A DNA stretch of 64,000 nt from JAENWD01 sp963837165 (GCA_963837165.1 CAWIMD010000011.1:1-64000), one strand, 5' to 3'. Positions 1-9,553 are shown, numbered from the stretch's first letter. Made by a program: numbers and translations. Notes: generated by a model from the letters alone, not told the origin.

Positions 1-79
1 TGGTTGCGGGGGCGGGATTTGAACCCGCGATCCTCGGACGATGAGCCCAGGACCCGGAAGCCCAAGGCCCAACCCCGCC
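1..79 (-). tRNA. Initiator-tRNA-like gene (CAU), atypical
   Basis: Read on the minus strand, the 3' half closely resembles bacterial initiator tRNA. It has a T arm with GCGGG/CCCGC stem and TTCAAAT loop, acceptor strand CCCCGCA, discriminator A and an encoded CCA at 3-1. The 5' strand GGCGGGG (79-73) pairs with six of seven acceptor bases and leaves a G1:A72 mismatch, recalling the C1:A72 mismatch of tRNA-fMet. CAT (43-41) lies in the anticodon loop. The anticodon stem has a mismatch, position 37 is C instead of a purine, and the D arm pairs poorly. It may be a decayed, chimeric or misread initiator tRNA. It abuts the modC stop codon. Confidence 0.42.
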
Positions 80-760
80 TCACACCGGCAAATCCCCCGC
101 GTCGCCCTCCCGGGTGATCCGACCGTCGTTCAGGAACAGGACGCGGTCGGCCGCGACGTGGAGATCGGCGGCGTCGTGCGACACGTGGATGGTGGGCACG
201 CCGTCGGCCGCGACGCGGTCGGCCAGCGCACGCAGGATCCGGCGCCGCAGAGGCACTTCGACCGCCGAGAGCGGCTCGTCGAGCAGCAGCAGGCGGGGCG
301 ACGAGACGAGCGCGCGCGCCAGCGAGACGCGCTGGCGCTCGCCGCCGGAGAGCCCGGCAATGCGCCGATCGACCAGACCCTCGATGCCCAGCATGACGAG
401 CACGGGATCGAGGGGCACCTCCGGGCCACGAGTCGCGCCGTACAGGACGTTCCCGCGCACCGTCAGGTGCGGGAACAGCGCCGAGTCCTGGGGCACGTAC
501 CCGATCCCGCGCCTGCGCGCCGGCACGTCCGTTCCCTCGGCGGTGTCGGAGAGGACGTCTCCTCCGAGCGCCAGCCGTGCGAACCCCGGCCGCCGCAGTC
601 CCGCCAGCACCTCGAGCAGCGTCGTCTTGCCCGAGCCCGACGGCCCGAACAGGCCGAGGAACCGGCACGGGCCGCTCCACTGCACTTCCAGGCGGAAGTC
701 GCCCTGCCCGTGGCGCACCGCCAGCGACAGCACGGGGGCCTCGCAATCCGCCGCGCTCAC
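80..760 (-). CDS. modC: Molybdate ABC transporter ATP-binding protein ModC
   Basis: This is the cytoplasmic ATPase that powers molybdate import with ModA and ModB. It shows Walker A GPSGSGKT (about residues 39-46), the ABC signature LSGGERQRVSLARAL, Walker B LLLLDEP and the H-loop IHVSHD. A GTG start at 760 is chosen because its GTGA overlaps the modB stop, the usual coupled arrangement. The product is 226 residues, far shorter than the roughly 350 of textbook ModC, because it stops after the ATPase domain and lacks the C-terminal TOBE/Mop molybdate-binding domain. Molybdate feedback through that domain is therefore not expected. It could serve another oxyanion, but the ModA neighbour favours molybdate. 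Confidence 0.9.
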   Translation of the reverse strand: MSAADCEAPVLSLAVRHGQGDFRLEVQWSGPCRFLGLFGPSGSGKTTLLEVLAGLRRPGFARLALGGDVLSDTAEGTDVPARRRGIGYVPQDSALFPHLTVRGNVLYGATRGPEVPLDPVLVMLGIEGLVDRRIAGLSGGERQRVSLARALVSSPRLLLLDEPLSAVEVPLRRRILRALADRVAADGVPTIHVSHDAADLHVAADRVLFLNDGRITREGDAGDLPV

Positions 761-1419
761 GCGCCCTCCCGCACGAGCCGGTTCGACAGCCAGACGGCGG
801 CCAGCGCGATGACGATCGACGCCGCGAGGAGCACGGTCGCATCGTGATCGCGGCCGGTCTCGAGAAATCCGTACATCGCCAGCGACATCGTGCGCGTCCT
901 GCCGGGAATGCTCCCGGCCACCACGACCGAGGCGCCGAACTCCCCGAGCGCGCGTGAGAATCCGAGCAGGGCGCCGGCGAGCACGCTGCGATGCGCGAGC
1001 GGCAGGCTGATGGTGAAGAACACCCGGAACGGTCCCGCGCCGAGCGTCTCGGCCATCTGCTCGTAGCGCCGCGTGCCCTGCTCGAAGCCCGCGCGGGCCG
1101 TCCTCACCACGAGCGGCAGCCCCATCACCACCATGGCGACGACCAGCGCGCGCCAGGTGAAGATCACGTCCAGGCCGATCCGGTCGAGCACGCCCCCGAG
1201 AGGGCCGCGGCGGCCGAGCAATCGCAGCAGGAGGTACCCGGTCGCCACGGGCGGCAACACCAGCGGCAGGGTCACGAGCGTCTCGACGAGCGCCTTTCCG
1301 CGGAAGCGGGACCGCGCAAGCCACCACGCAAGCGCCACGCCCGGGGGCACCATGACGGCCGTCGCGGCCAGCGCGACGACCAGCGTGAGGCGGATGATCC
1401 CCAGCAGCTCGCCGGTCAT
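757..1419 (-). CDS. modB: Molybdate ABC transporter permease ModB
   Basis: This is the inner-membrane channel subunit of the molybdate importer. The 220-residue product has about five hydrophobic segments. The conserved cytoplasmic EAA-type loop (GEFGASVVVAGSIPGRTRTM) contacts the ATPase. ATG at 1419 overlaps the modA stop as ATGA, and the 3' end overlaps the modC GTG start, so the three genes are translationally coupled. Length and hydrophobic pattern fit ModB/CysW-type permeases. Confidence 0.92.
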   Translation of the reverse strand: MTGELLGIIRLTLVVALAATAVMVPPGVALAWWLARSRFRGKALVETLVTLPLVLPPVATGYLLLRLLGRRGPLGGVLDRIGLDVIFTWRALVVAMVVMGLPLVVRTARAGFEQGTRRYEQMAETLGAGPFRVFFTISLPLAHRSVLAGALLGFSRALGEFGASVVVAGSIPGRTRTMSLAMYGFLETGRDHDATVLLAASIVIALAAVWLSNRLVREGA

Positions 1420-2198
1420 CTGGCGGCAGCGGCCTCGATCGGGACGAAGCCCTCGTCTCTGAAGATCGCCGTGGCCTCCCGGCTCTGGAGGAACGTGAGG
1501 AACGCCTGCGCGGCCGGGCGATTGCGTGTCCGCTTGACGATGGCGACCGGGTACACGATGCGTGGCCCCTCGTCGATCGGCACCGCGTACGCCCGCGTCA
1601 CGGCATCGTGCCGCACGATGTCGGTGCGATAGACGATGCCGGCATCCGCGTTGGCGGCCTCGACCGCGGCCAGGGCGGCGCGGACGCTCACGGCCGGCAC
1701 GATCTTCGGCTCCACCTCCCGCCACAGTCCCGCCTCGATCAGCCACTGCTTGGCGTAGACGCCGGCGGGAACGCCCTGCGGGTCGCCGATGGCCACGCGC
1801 TTCACCCGCGTCGAGGCCAGCACCGCCGGCAGATCGCCGGGCAGCGTCCGGCCGGCCGGCGTGATGACGACGAGCTGGTTGCTGAGGAGATCCAGGCGAT
1901 CGTCGGGGTCGACCGCCCCTGCCTGCACCAGGCGATCCATCTGCGCCTCGTCGGCGCTCAGGAACACGTCGGTCGGCGCCCCTTCCACGACCTGCCTGGC
2001 CAGCACGTTCGACGCGGCGAAGTTCAGCGTGACCTGGTGTCCCCCCTGCATCCAGCGCGACGCCACCTTCTGGAGGGCCTCGGTCAGGCTCACCGCGGCC
2101 GAGACGTGCAGCGGCTCGACGGCCTGGCGTGCCGAGCCGCCGCAGCCGGCGGCGACGAGCGCGGCAACGGCCGCAGCGAACGGGGAGCGGCGAAACAT
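1416..2198 (-). CDS. modA: Molybdate-binding lipoprotein ModA
   Basis: This is the substrate-binding component of the molybdate importer and first gene of modABC. The 260-residue protein begins with a lipoprotein signal whose lipobox reads VAAGC (near residue 19), so the mature protein is probably anchored on the outer face of a membrane. The periplasmic-binding fold shows family motifs: SLTEAL and FAASNVLARQVVEGAPTDVF at the N-terminal lobe, and a GVPAG segment at the domain hinge. Divergent from the his leader, the gene starts only about 50 bp from it, so both promoters share a very small intergenic space. Confidence 0.92.
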   Translation of the reverse strand: MFRRSPFAAAVAALVAAGCGGSARQAVEPLHVSAAVSLTEALQKVASRWMQGGHQVTLNFAASNVLARQVVEGAPTDVFLSADEAQMDRLVQAGAVDPDDRLDLLSNQLVVITPAGRTLPGDLPAVLASTRVKRVAIGDPQGVPAGVYAKQWLIEAGLWREVEPKIVPAVSVRAALAAVEAANADAGIVYRTDIVRHDAVTRAYAVPIDEGPRIVYPVAIVKRTRNRPAAQAFLTFLQSREATAIFRDEGFVPIEAAAAR

Positions 2199-2207
2199 CC
2201 CGGTAAT

Positions 2208-2237
2208 TTGACACGTCCGCGGGCCATACGCTAGCCT
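2208..2237 (+). promoter_or_regulatory. Candidate sigma70-type promoter of the his operon
   Basis: A perfect -35 hexamer TTGACA (2208-2213) is followed after 18 bp by TAGCCT (2232-2237), which keeps the important T, A and final T of a -10 box. Transcription would begin near 2244, only a few bases before the leader-peptide ATG at 2249. The leader would then be nearly leaderless. Assignment is by sequence match only. Confidence 0.5.
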
Positions 2238-2248
2238 GTCGGACAGTC

Positions 2249-2326
2249 ATGGTCCGCAGCGTCCTCCACACGCACGCCCATCACCATCACCTGGCCAACG
2301 GGCCGGGCCGGTCGAGCTGCGCGTAG
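2249..2326 (+). CDS. hisL: Histidine-operon leader peptide (HisL-like)
   Basis: This short open frame encodes 25 residues beginning MVRSVLHTHAHHHH and ending at TAG 2324-2326. Six of the eight residues at positions 7-14 are His (codons 2267-2290). It sits directly upstream of an intrinsic terminator (2371-2398) and then hisI. This is the arrangement of enterobacterial his attenuation: scarcity of charged tRNA-His stalls the ribosome on the His run and prevents the terminator from forming. The peptide itself has no function beyond being translated. Its N-terminal ATG lies about 5 nt after the predicted transcription start. Confidence 0.85.
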   Translation: MVRSVLHTHAHHHHLANGPGRSSCA

Positions 2327-2370
2327 GGCGACATCAACGAATCAGACGCCGAATCGAACGCACCACGCAG

Positions 2371-2398
2371 CCCCGCCGGACCGGCGGGGTTTTTTTTT
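2371..2398 (+). terminator. Intrinsic terminator of the his attenuator
   Basis: A perfectly complementary GC-rich hairpin, CCCCGCCGG / CCGGCGGGG (2371-2389), is followed at once by nine T residues (2390-2398). It lies between the His-rich leader and hisI. A competing pairing is visible: GCCGGTC at 2307-2313, just downstream of the His codons, is complementary to GACCGGC at 2379-2385 inside this stem. It would act as antiterminator when a ribosome stalls on the His codons. The terminator is seen directly. The switch is inferred. Confidence 0.88.
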
Positions 2399-2423
2399 GC
2401 GCGGGGGCCGCGCGGAGCAAAAC

Positions 2424-2735
2424 ATGGATTTCTCGAAATGGCACGGGCTGGTGCCGGCCGTCATCCAGGACGTGGACTCGAACGAGGTGCTGATGGTCGG
2501 GTTCATGAACGAGGAGGCGCTCGCGAAGACGCGTGAGACGGGCTGGGTCACTTTCTTCAGCCGCACGCGGAACGCGCTGTGGACCAAGGGCGAGACGTCG
2601 GGCAACCGGCTCGAGGTCGCCTCGATCCTCGTGGACTGCGATGCCGACACCCTGCTGGTCAAGGCGAAGCGCCTCGGCGACGGCAACGTGTGCCACACGG
2701 GAGCGCGGACCTGCTTCACTCAGGAGCTGTCATGA
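2424..2735 (+). CDS. hisI: Phosphoribosyl-AMP cyclohydrolase HisI
   Basis: It opens the purine ring of phosphoribosyl-AMP, an early step of histidine synthesis. The 103-residue protein shows the metal-binding VDCDADT motif and the Cys residues NVCHTGARTC that bind zinc. ATG 2424 is preceded by a CGGAG ribosome-binding site, and the start fits the family N-terminus. It is a stand-alone cyclohydrolase with no HisE pyrophosphohydrolase domain attached. No hisE appears elsewhere in this operon. The stop overlaps the hisG ATG (ATGA). Confidence 0.96.
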   Translation: MDFSKWHGLVPAVIQDVDSNEVLMVGFMNEEALAKTRETGWVTFFSRTRNALWTKGETSGNRLEVASILVDCDADTLLVKAKRLGDGNVCHTGARTCFTQELS

Positions 2736-3631
2736 GCGACACGCCGCGACTCAGGCTGGGCATCCCCAAGGGATCGCTGCAGGATGCCACCGTGCACCTG
2801 TTCGCACGCGCCGGCTTCAACCTGTACGTGAGCTCGCGCTCGTACTTCCCGTCGGTGGACGACCCCGAGCTGGAGTGCATGCTGATCCGCGCGCAGGAGA
2901 TGGCGCGCTACGTCGCCGGTGGCGTGCTCGACGCCGGGCTCACGGGCCTGGACTGGGTGCGCGAGCACGAGGTGGGCCACCCCGACGAGCCGCCGCTCAC
3001 GCCGGTCTGCGATCTCGTCTACGCGAAGCAGAGCTTCGGCAAGATCCGCTGGGTGCTCGCCGTTCCCGAGGACTCGCCGTACACGCGACCCGAGGACCTG
3101 GCCGGCAAGACCATCGCCACCGAACTGGTCCGCGTGACGAAGGCCTACTTCGACGCGCGCAAGGTGGACGTGGACGTGGAATTCTCGTGGGGCGCGACGG
3201 AAGTGAAGCCGCCGGTGCTGGCCGACGCGATCGTCGAGGCCACCGAGACGGGCTCGACGCTGCGCGCCAACCGCCTGCGGATCATCGCGACGCTGCTCGA
3301 GTCCAACACCCAGCTGGTGGCGAACGCGGCCGCGCTCGCCGACCCGTGGAAGAAGACCAAGCTCGACAACATCGCGCTGCTCCTCAAGGCGGCCATCGAG
3401 GCGCAGGGGCGGGTCGGCCTGATGCTCAACGTCCGCCGCCCGGACCTGCAGGCTGTTCTGGGCCTGCTCCCGGCCCTTCAGCGGCCCACCATCTCCCCGC
3501 TCAGCGACGACGAGTGGGTCGCGGTGAACACGATCATCGAGGAGCGGACGGTCCGCGACCTCATCCCCCGCCTGAAAGCGGCCGGCGGCCAGGGGATCGT
3601 CGAGTACCCGCTGAACAAGATCGTGGTGTAG
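2732..3631 (+). CDS. hisG: ATP phosphoribosyltransferase HisG, long form
   Basis: It catalyses the committed step of histidine biosynthesis, joining ATP and PRPP. The 299-residue length and the C-terminal region after about residue 215 indicate the long HisG form, which carries its own regulatory domain and does not need HisZ. The N-terminal IPKGSL and the phosphate-binding stretch ATEVKPPVLADAIVEATETGSTL are typical. Histidine feedback at the C-terminal domain is known for this form. It overlaps hisI by 4 bp, with hisD 4 bp downstream. Confidence 0.96.
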   Translation: MSDTPRLRLGIPKGSLQDATVHLFARAGFNLYVSSRSYFPSVDDPELECMLIRAQEMARYVAGGVLDAGLTGLDWVREHEVGHPDEPPLTPVCDLVYAKQSFGKIRWVLAVPEDSPYTRPEDLAGKTIATELVRVTKAYFDARKVDVDVEFSWGATEVKPPVLADAIVEATETGSTLRANRLRIIATLLESNTQLVANAAALADPWKKTKLDNIALLLKAAIEAQGRVGLMLNVRRPDLQAVLGLLPALQRPTISPLSDDEWVAVNTIIEERTVRDLIPRLKAAGGQGIVEYPLNKIVV

Positions 3632-3635
3632 CGAC

Positions 3636-4873
<1,238 letters not shown>

Positions 4874-4877
<4 letters not shown>

Positions 4878-5920
4878 AGGGGGCCTACCCGCGTCCACCG
4901 AGCGTCGGCGGACTGCGCCTCCACCTGAACGAGAACACCGCGGGCTGCTCGCCGAAGGTGCTCGAGGCGCTGGCGGCCCTGACGGCGACCGACGTCTCGT
5001 TCTACCCCGACTACGACGCGGTCTACCGCGAGACCGCCGCCTGCCTGGGCGTCGCCGAGGATCGGCTGCTGCTCGTCAACGGCCTGGACGAGGGAATCCT
5101 GATGGCGGCGGTCGTCGCCTTCCAGCGGCGTCCGGCGGAGGGCGCGCTGCCCGAAGCCGTCGTGGTGCAGCCTGCCTTCGACATGTACGGGATCACGGCG
5201 CGCGCCTGCGGTGGGGCCGTCGTGGACGCCATGCCGCGGGAGGACTTCGCGTTCCCGCTCGCAGCCGTGCGGTCGGCGATCTCGCCGCGCACGCGGCTGG
5301 TGTTCATCACGAGCCCCAACAACCCGACGGGCACGCGCGTGACGAACGAGCAGATTCGCACGGTCGCTCGGGCGGTGCCGCCCGAGGCCCTCGTCTTCGT
5401 GGACGAGGCGTACCACGACTTCTGCGGCGACACGAGCCTGCCCGTGATCGACGACTGCCCGAACGTGGTCGTCGGACGGACGTTCGCGAAGGCGCACGGC
5501 CTGGCCGCCCTCCGGGCAGGCGCCATCATGGCGGCCGACCAGACGCTCGAGCCGTTTCGGCGCGTGACGCCGCCGTACAGCCTGAACGTCGCGGCCGCGG
5601 TGGCCCTTCGCGCCGCGATCGCCGATCCCGGCCGGCTCGCCTGGTACGTCGACCAGGTCGAGCGCTCCCGCCAGGCGTTCTACGGGTTCTGCGAGCAGCG
5701 CGGATTCACGTACTGGCCGAGCGGCGCCAACTTCGTCCTGGCCCGCGTGGGTCCGGCCGCCGGGTCGCTCGTCGCGGACCTGGCGGCGCGCGGCATCCAC
5801 GTTCGCGACAAGTCCGCCGATCCCGGCTGCGACGGCTGCATCCGCGTGACCACCGGCGTCCTGGCCGACACCGAGCGGTGCATTGCCGCCATGGAGGAGA
5901 TCCTGTGCGACGCGCGGTAA
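4874..5920 (+). CDS. hisC: Histidinol-phosphate aminotransferase HisC
   Basis: A PLP-dependent class I/II aminotransferase converting imidazole-acetol phosphate to histidinol phosphate. The 348-residue protein has the early LHLNENTAG motif, SPNNPTGT, the DEAYHDF block that contacts the cofactor, and the PLP lysine within TFAKAHGLAALRAG. The 3' end overlaps hisB by 16 bp. Context in the his operon separates it from the many similar aminotransferases. Confidence 0.95.
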
Positions 5921-6492
5921 TCGACCGCAACACGACCGAGACCAGGATCCACCTCGCCCTGACGATCGAGGGCCGCGGCCGATACGACGTCTCGACCGGG
6001 ATCCGCTTTCTGGACCACATGCTCGAGCTCTTCGCGCGCCACGGCGCCTTCGACCTGACGGTCCGGTGCGAGGGCGATCTCGACGTCGATCAGCACCACA
6101 CGGTCGAGGACCTGGGCATCGCGCTCGGCGAGGCGGTGTCGGCAGCGCTCGGCAACCGCCGCGGGATCAACCGCGCGGGGTATTTCGTCATGCCGATGGA
6201 CGAGACGCTGGCGGTCGTCGCGCTGGACCTCGGCGGACGCCCGCACGCGGCCGTGAACGTCGCGGTCAAGGCCCGGGTCGTCGGCGATCTGCAGACCGAG
6301 CTCGTCCACGACTTCTTCGAGGGATTCGCGATCGGGGCGCGCGCCAACGTGCACGCGAAGGTCCTCTACGGCCGCTCGAGCCACCACAAGATCGAGGCGA
6401 CGTTCAAGGCGTTCGCACGGGCGCTGCGCGTCGCGTGCGCGAAGGACCGCCAGCTCGCCAGGGCGCTGCCGAGCACGAAGGGGTTGATTTGA
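5905..6492 (+). CDS. hisB: Imidazoleglycerol-phosphate dehydratase HisB
   Basis: This is a monofunctional dehydratase with no histidinol phosphatase domain. The GTG start at 5905 is chosen because GGAGGA (5893-5898) sits at ideal spacing and the result, 195 residues, is the normal family length. Metal-binding His-rich motifs are present: FLDHMLELFARHG, DQHHTVED and SSHHKIEATFKAFARAL. A separate histidinol-phosphatase must exist elsewhere. None is visible in this window. Confidence 0.96.
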   Translation: MRRAVIDRNTTETRIHLALTIEGRGRYDVSTGIRFLDHMLELFARHGAFDLTVRCEGDLDVDQHHTVEDLGIALGEAVSAALGNRRGINRAGYFVMPMDETLAVVALDLGGRPHAAVNVAVKARVVGDLQTELVHDFFEGFAIGARANVHAKVLYGRSSHHKIEATFKAFARALRVACAKDRQLARALPSTKGLI

Positions 6493-7118
6493 GCCTCGCC
6501 CTCGTGGACTACGGCGCCGGCAACCTGACGTCGGTCCGGAAGGCGTTCCGCCATCTCGGCGCCGATCCCTGGACGCCGGACGTGCCCGCCGACCTCGACC
6601 GAGCCTCGGCGATCGTCGTGCCCGGCGTCGGGCACTTCTCGGCCACCGAGTCGCTGACGCCGGAATGGCACGCGGCCATCCGGGGCCGGCTGGATCACGG
6701 GGCACTGCTGCTGGGCATCTGCGTCGGCATGCAGTGGCTGTTCGAGGGCAGCACGGAGGCACCGGGCTGCCCGGGGCTTGGCGTCCTTCCGGGACGCTGC
6801 GTGAAGCTGACCGGCGGCGCCGGGCATCTGAAGGTGCCTCACGTGGGATGGAACACCCTCTCGATCCTGAAGGCCTCCCTGCTCCTCGAGGGCCTGCCGG
6901 ACGACGCCAGCGTCTACTTCACGCACTCGTTCGCCGCCCCGGTCACCGACGCGACGGCGGCCTCCACCGTGCACGGCGAGCCCTTCGCGGCGGCCGTCGA
7001 GGATGGCCGCGTCATGGGCCTGCAGTTCCACCCCGAGAAGTCGGGCCCGGCAGGGCTGCGGATCCTCTCGAACTTCCTGGAGCGCGTGGCGAGCCTGGCG
7101 TCGCCCGCCGCACGCTGA
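6489..7118 (+). CDS. hisH: Imidazole glycerol phosphate synthase glutaminase subunit HisH
   Basis: A class I glutamine amidotransferase that releases ammonia for HisF. The nucleophile Cys is in GICVGMQWLF, and the catalytic His-Glu are in LQFHPEKSG. The frame opens at a TTG (6489) whose TTGA overlaps the hisB stop. The next residues, SLALVDYGAGNLTSV, match the family N-terminus, so the rare TTG start is well supported. The product is 209 residues. hisF begins 1 bp after the stop. Confidence 0.93.
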   Translation: MSLALVDYGAGNLTSVRKAFRHLGADPWTPDVPADLDRASAIVVPGVGHFSATESLTPEWHAAIRGRLDHGALLLGICVGMQWLFEGSTEAPGCPGLGVLPGRCVKLTGGAGHLKVPHVGWNTLSILKASLLLEGLPDDASVYFTHSFAAPVTDATAASTVHGEPFAAAVEDGRVMGLQFHPEKSGPAGLRILSNFLERVASLASPAAR

Positions 7119-7119
7119 C

Positions 7120-7890
7120 ATGCTGGCCAAGCGCATCATCGCCTGCCTCGACGTCCGCGACGGCCACGTGGTCAAGGGCGTGAAGTTCGAGGGCCTCAGG
7201 TCGGCCGGCGACCCGGCGGCCCTCGCCCGGCGCTACAACGAGGAAGGCATCGACGAGCTCGTCATCCTCGACGTCACCGCCACGCTCGAGAAGCGGCGGG
7301 CGATGGCGGCCACCGTGCGCGCCGTGGCGCAGGAGCTCTTCATTCCGCTGACGGTCGGCGGCGGCATCCGCGACGAAGACGATGCGGCGGCGGTGGTGGA
7401 AGCAGGCGCGGACAAGGTGAGCCTGAACACGGCGGCGCTGGTCGAGCCGGCGCTGATCACGCGGCTGGCCGGCCGCTACGGCAGCCAGGCCGTCATCGTC
7501 GCGATCGACGCCAGGCGCGAGGGCGGACGCTTCGGCGTCTACGTCCGGAGCGGCACCACGGCGTCACAACGCGACGCGGTGGAGTGGGCGCGCGAGGCGG
7601 AAGCCCGCGGCGCAGGCGAGATCCTGCTGACCTCGATCGATCGCGACGGCACGAAGATCGGGTTCGACGGCGAGATGACGGCGGCCGTCTCGTCCGCCGT
7701 GAACATCCCCGTCATCGCCTCGGGCGGCGCCGGCTCGTTCGACCACTTCGTGGACGTCTTCACGGCCGGCCGGGCCGACGCGGCACTGGCCGCGTCGATC
7801 TTCCACTACGCCGAGCACAGCGTCGCGAGCCTCAAGGACCACCTGCGGGCCCATGGCATTCCCGTGCGCGCCGTCACGCCGCCATGTTGA
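7120..7890 (+). CDS. hisF: Imidazole glycerol phosphate synthase cyclase subunit HisF
   Basis: A TIM-barrel cyclase that uses ammonia from HisH to form IGP and AICAR. The 256-residue protein has the two catalytic Asp residues in ACLDVRDGHVVKG and VAIDARREGG, and phosphate-binding loops TVGGGIR and ASGGAG. ATG 7120 immediately follows hisH, consistent with stoichiometric production of the HisHF complex. Its 3' end overlaps hisA by 7 bp. Confidence 0.96.
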   Translation: MLAKRIIACLDVRDGHVVKGVKFEGLRSAGDPAALARRYNEEGIDELVILDVTATLEKRRAMAATVRAVAQELFIPLTVGGGIRDEDDAAAVVEAGADKVSLNTAALVEPALITRLAGRYGSQAVIVAIDARREGGRFGVYVRSGTTASQRDAVEWAREAEARGAGEILLTSIDRDGTKIGFDGEMTAAVSSAVNIPVIASGGAGSFDHFVDVFTAGRADAALAASIFHYAEHSVASLKDHLRAHGIPVRAVTPPC

Positions 7891-8573
7891 TTCCTTCAAT
7901 CGACCTGCGCGGCGGCAAGGTCGTGCAACTGGTCCAGGGGGAGCGCCTCGCGCTCGAGGATGCCGACCTGGACAAGTGGATCGCACGCTTTGCGGCCTTC
8001 CCGAAGCTCCAGCTCATCGACCTCGACGCGGCCATCGGGACCGGCAGCAACGACGGGCTGGTCCGCCACGTGTGCGCCGCGAGGGCGTGCCGCGTGGGCG
8101 GCGGGATCCGCACGATCGAACGCGCGCGGGCCGTCCTCGACGCCGGGGCGACGCACGTGATCGTCGGGTCGTCGTTCTTCAGGGCGGGCGTGCCGGATCT
8201 TGCCTTCGCCGCGGCCCTCTCCGAGGCGGTCGGTGCGGGGCGCGTGATCGCCGCAATCGACGCCAAGGGCGGACGCGTGGCGGTCAAGGGGTGGCGTGAG
8301 ACCGTGCCGCTGACGGCCGTGGACGCCGCGCGGGCGCTGGAGCCGTACTGCACGGAGTTCCTCTACACGCACGTGGACAAGGAGGGGTTGATGCAGGGCA
8401 CCGACATGCCCGCAATCCTCGCCGTCCGCGACGCCACCAGCCGGCGGGTCGTCGCGGCGGGAGGCATCACGACGCAGCAGGAGATCGACGAGCTCGACGC
8501 GGCCGGCGTGGACGCCGTGGTCGGGATGGCGATCTACACCGGCCGCCTGGCCATCGACGACCGTCAGGGCTAG
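7884..8573 (+). CDS. hisA: ProFAR isomerase HisA
   Basis: A TIM-barrel isomerase for the Amadori rearrangement in histidine synthesis. The 229-residue protein begins MLIPSIDLRGGKVVQLVQG with the first catalytic Asp. The second lies in THVDKEGLMQGTD. This loop usually reads T-D-x-x-(R/K)-D-G, so it is slightly divergent, but the key Asp is kept. It is the last gene of the operon. The order hisF-hisA is the reverse of the common hisA-hisF. Confidence 0.92.
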   Translation: MLIPSIDLRGGKVVQLVQGERLALEDADLDKWIARFAAFPKLQLIDLDAAIGTGSNDGLVRHVCAARACRVGGGIRTIERARAVLDAGATHVIVGSSFFRAGVPDLAFAAALSEAVGAGRVIAAIDAKGGRVAVKGWRETVPLTAVDAARALEPYCTEFLYTHVDKEGLMQGTDMPAILAVRDATSRRVVAAGGITTQQEIDELDAAGVDAVVGMAIYTGRLAIDDRQG

Positions 8574-8744
8574 TCGAGCCGGACAGGAGCGGCGCCGGCG
8601 GGCCGGCGCTGCGGCCGCTGGCGGCAGGGAGTCCGATCCGCCGCGGCCCCGGTCGATGTAGACTCCCCGCCCCGGCCCTGCGGTCCGGGCCGGCCGGGCA
8701 ACCTTCGAGCGCCCGGGTCCGTCTATGCATGCGTTGGAGGCTGC

Positions 8745-9527
8745 ATGAGCATGACCCAGGCATTTCCCGGACGGCCGCGGCTGGCGAGCGCAGCCGTGCT
8801 CGCGCTCACGATCCTCGGCGTTCCGGCCCTGGCCCAGGCCGAGGCCAAGGAGACCGAGCGCGTCGAGAAGACCGTGCCCTTCCCCGCCAACGGGACGCTG
8901 ACGCTGAAGAATTTCTCAGGGGACGTGGAGATCACCGGGGAGAACCGGTCGGACGTCTCCATCGTGGCCGTGCGCAAGGCGACCCGCGAGCGGCTGGATC
9001 ACATCAAGATGGCCGTCGAGACCAACGGCTCCACGGTCGCCGTGGACGCCAACAGGCGCGACACCGGCTGGCACGAGGACCATGACAACGTGGTCGAGAC
9101 CGCGTTCACGATCAAGGTCCCGGCGGCGGCCAACCTCGACATCGACGTGTTCAGCAGCCCGGTCACCGTCACGGGCGTGACCGGCCGCCATCACGTGCAC
9201 GGCTTCTCCTCGGACCTCCACCTCGACCGGAGCACCGGCGCCATCGAGGCCGAGACCTTCAGCGGCAGGATCGTCGTGTCGCCCGCCTCGTGGGTGAAGG
9301 ACCAGTCCCTGAGCGCCAAGACCTTCAGCGGCGACATCGAGGTGAAGCTGCCGGCGCAGGCCGGGGGGTCGGTCGAGTTCGACTCGTTCAGCGGCGACAT
9401 GAAGGCCGACGTGCCGCTGATGCTGAAGAGCAAGAGCAAGCGGTCGCTGCGGGCCGATCTCGAGGGCGGGCAGGGCGGCGAGATCTACCTGAAGACGTTC
9501 AGCGGAGACGTGCACCTCACCCGCTGA
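8745..9527 (+). CDS. Secreted DUF4097-type beta-strand repeat protein
   Basis: The 260-residue protein begins with a Sec signal peptide (hydrophobic core about residues 15-30, likely cleavage after AQA). The rest is a run of short beta-strand units in which F-S-G-D recurs (NFSGDVEI, FSGRIVV, TFSGDIEV, SFSGDMKA, TFSGDVHL). This matches the DUF4097/putative adhesin family, whose molecular function is not established. GGAGG at 8736-8740 lies close to ATG 8745. An ATG at 8751 would have slightly better spacing. The 171-bp gap after hisA has a GC-rich hairpin (8592-8609) but no T tract. Confidence 0.8.
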   Translation: MSMTQAFPGRPRLASAAVLALTILGVPALAQAEAKETERVEKTVPFPANGTLTLKNFSGDVEITGENRSDVSIVAVRKATRERLDHIKMAVETNGSTVAVDANRRDTGWHEDHDNVVETAFTIKVPAAANLDIDVFSSPVTVTGVTGRHHVHGFSSDLHLDRSTGAIEAETFSGRIVVSPASWVKDQSLSAKTFSGDIEVKLPAQAGGSVEFDSFSGDMKADVPLMLKSKSKRSLRADLEGGQGGEIYLKTFSGDVHLTR

Positions 9528-9553
9528 CTGGTGACCTGTCCCGGGCGCGGCGT

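Noticed and set aside
1..79. selC (tRNA-Sec) to go with the selenoprotein
   Set aside because: The anticodon is not TCA after T33, there is no long variable arm, and the 3' half fits initiator tRNA.
2199..2248. Molybdenum-cofactor riboswitch before modA
   Set aside because: The space to the divergent his leader is only about 50 bp, too short for this RNA.
8592..8609. GC hairpin after hisA as a terminator
   Set aside because: GCGCCGG/CCGGCGC stem is present but no T tract follows, so it is not annotated as an intrinsic terminator.
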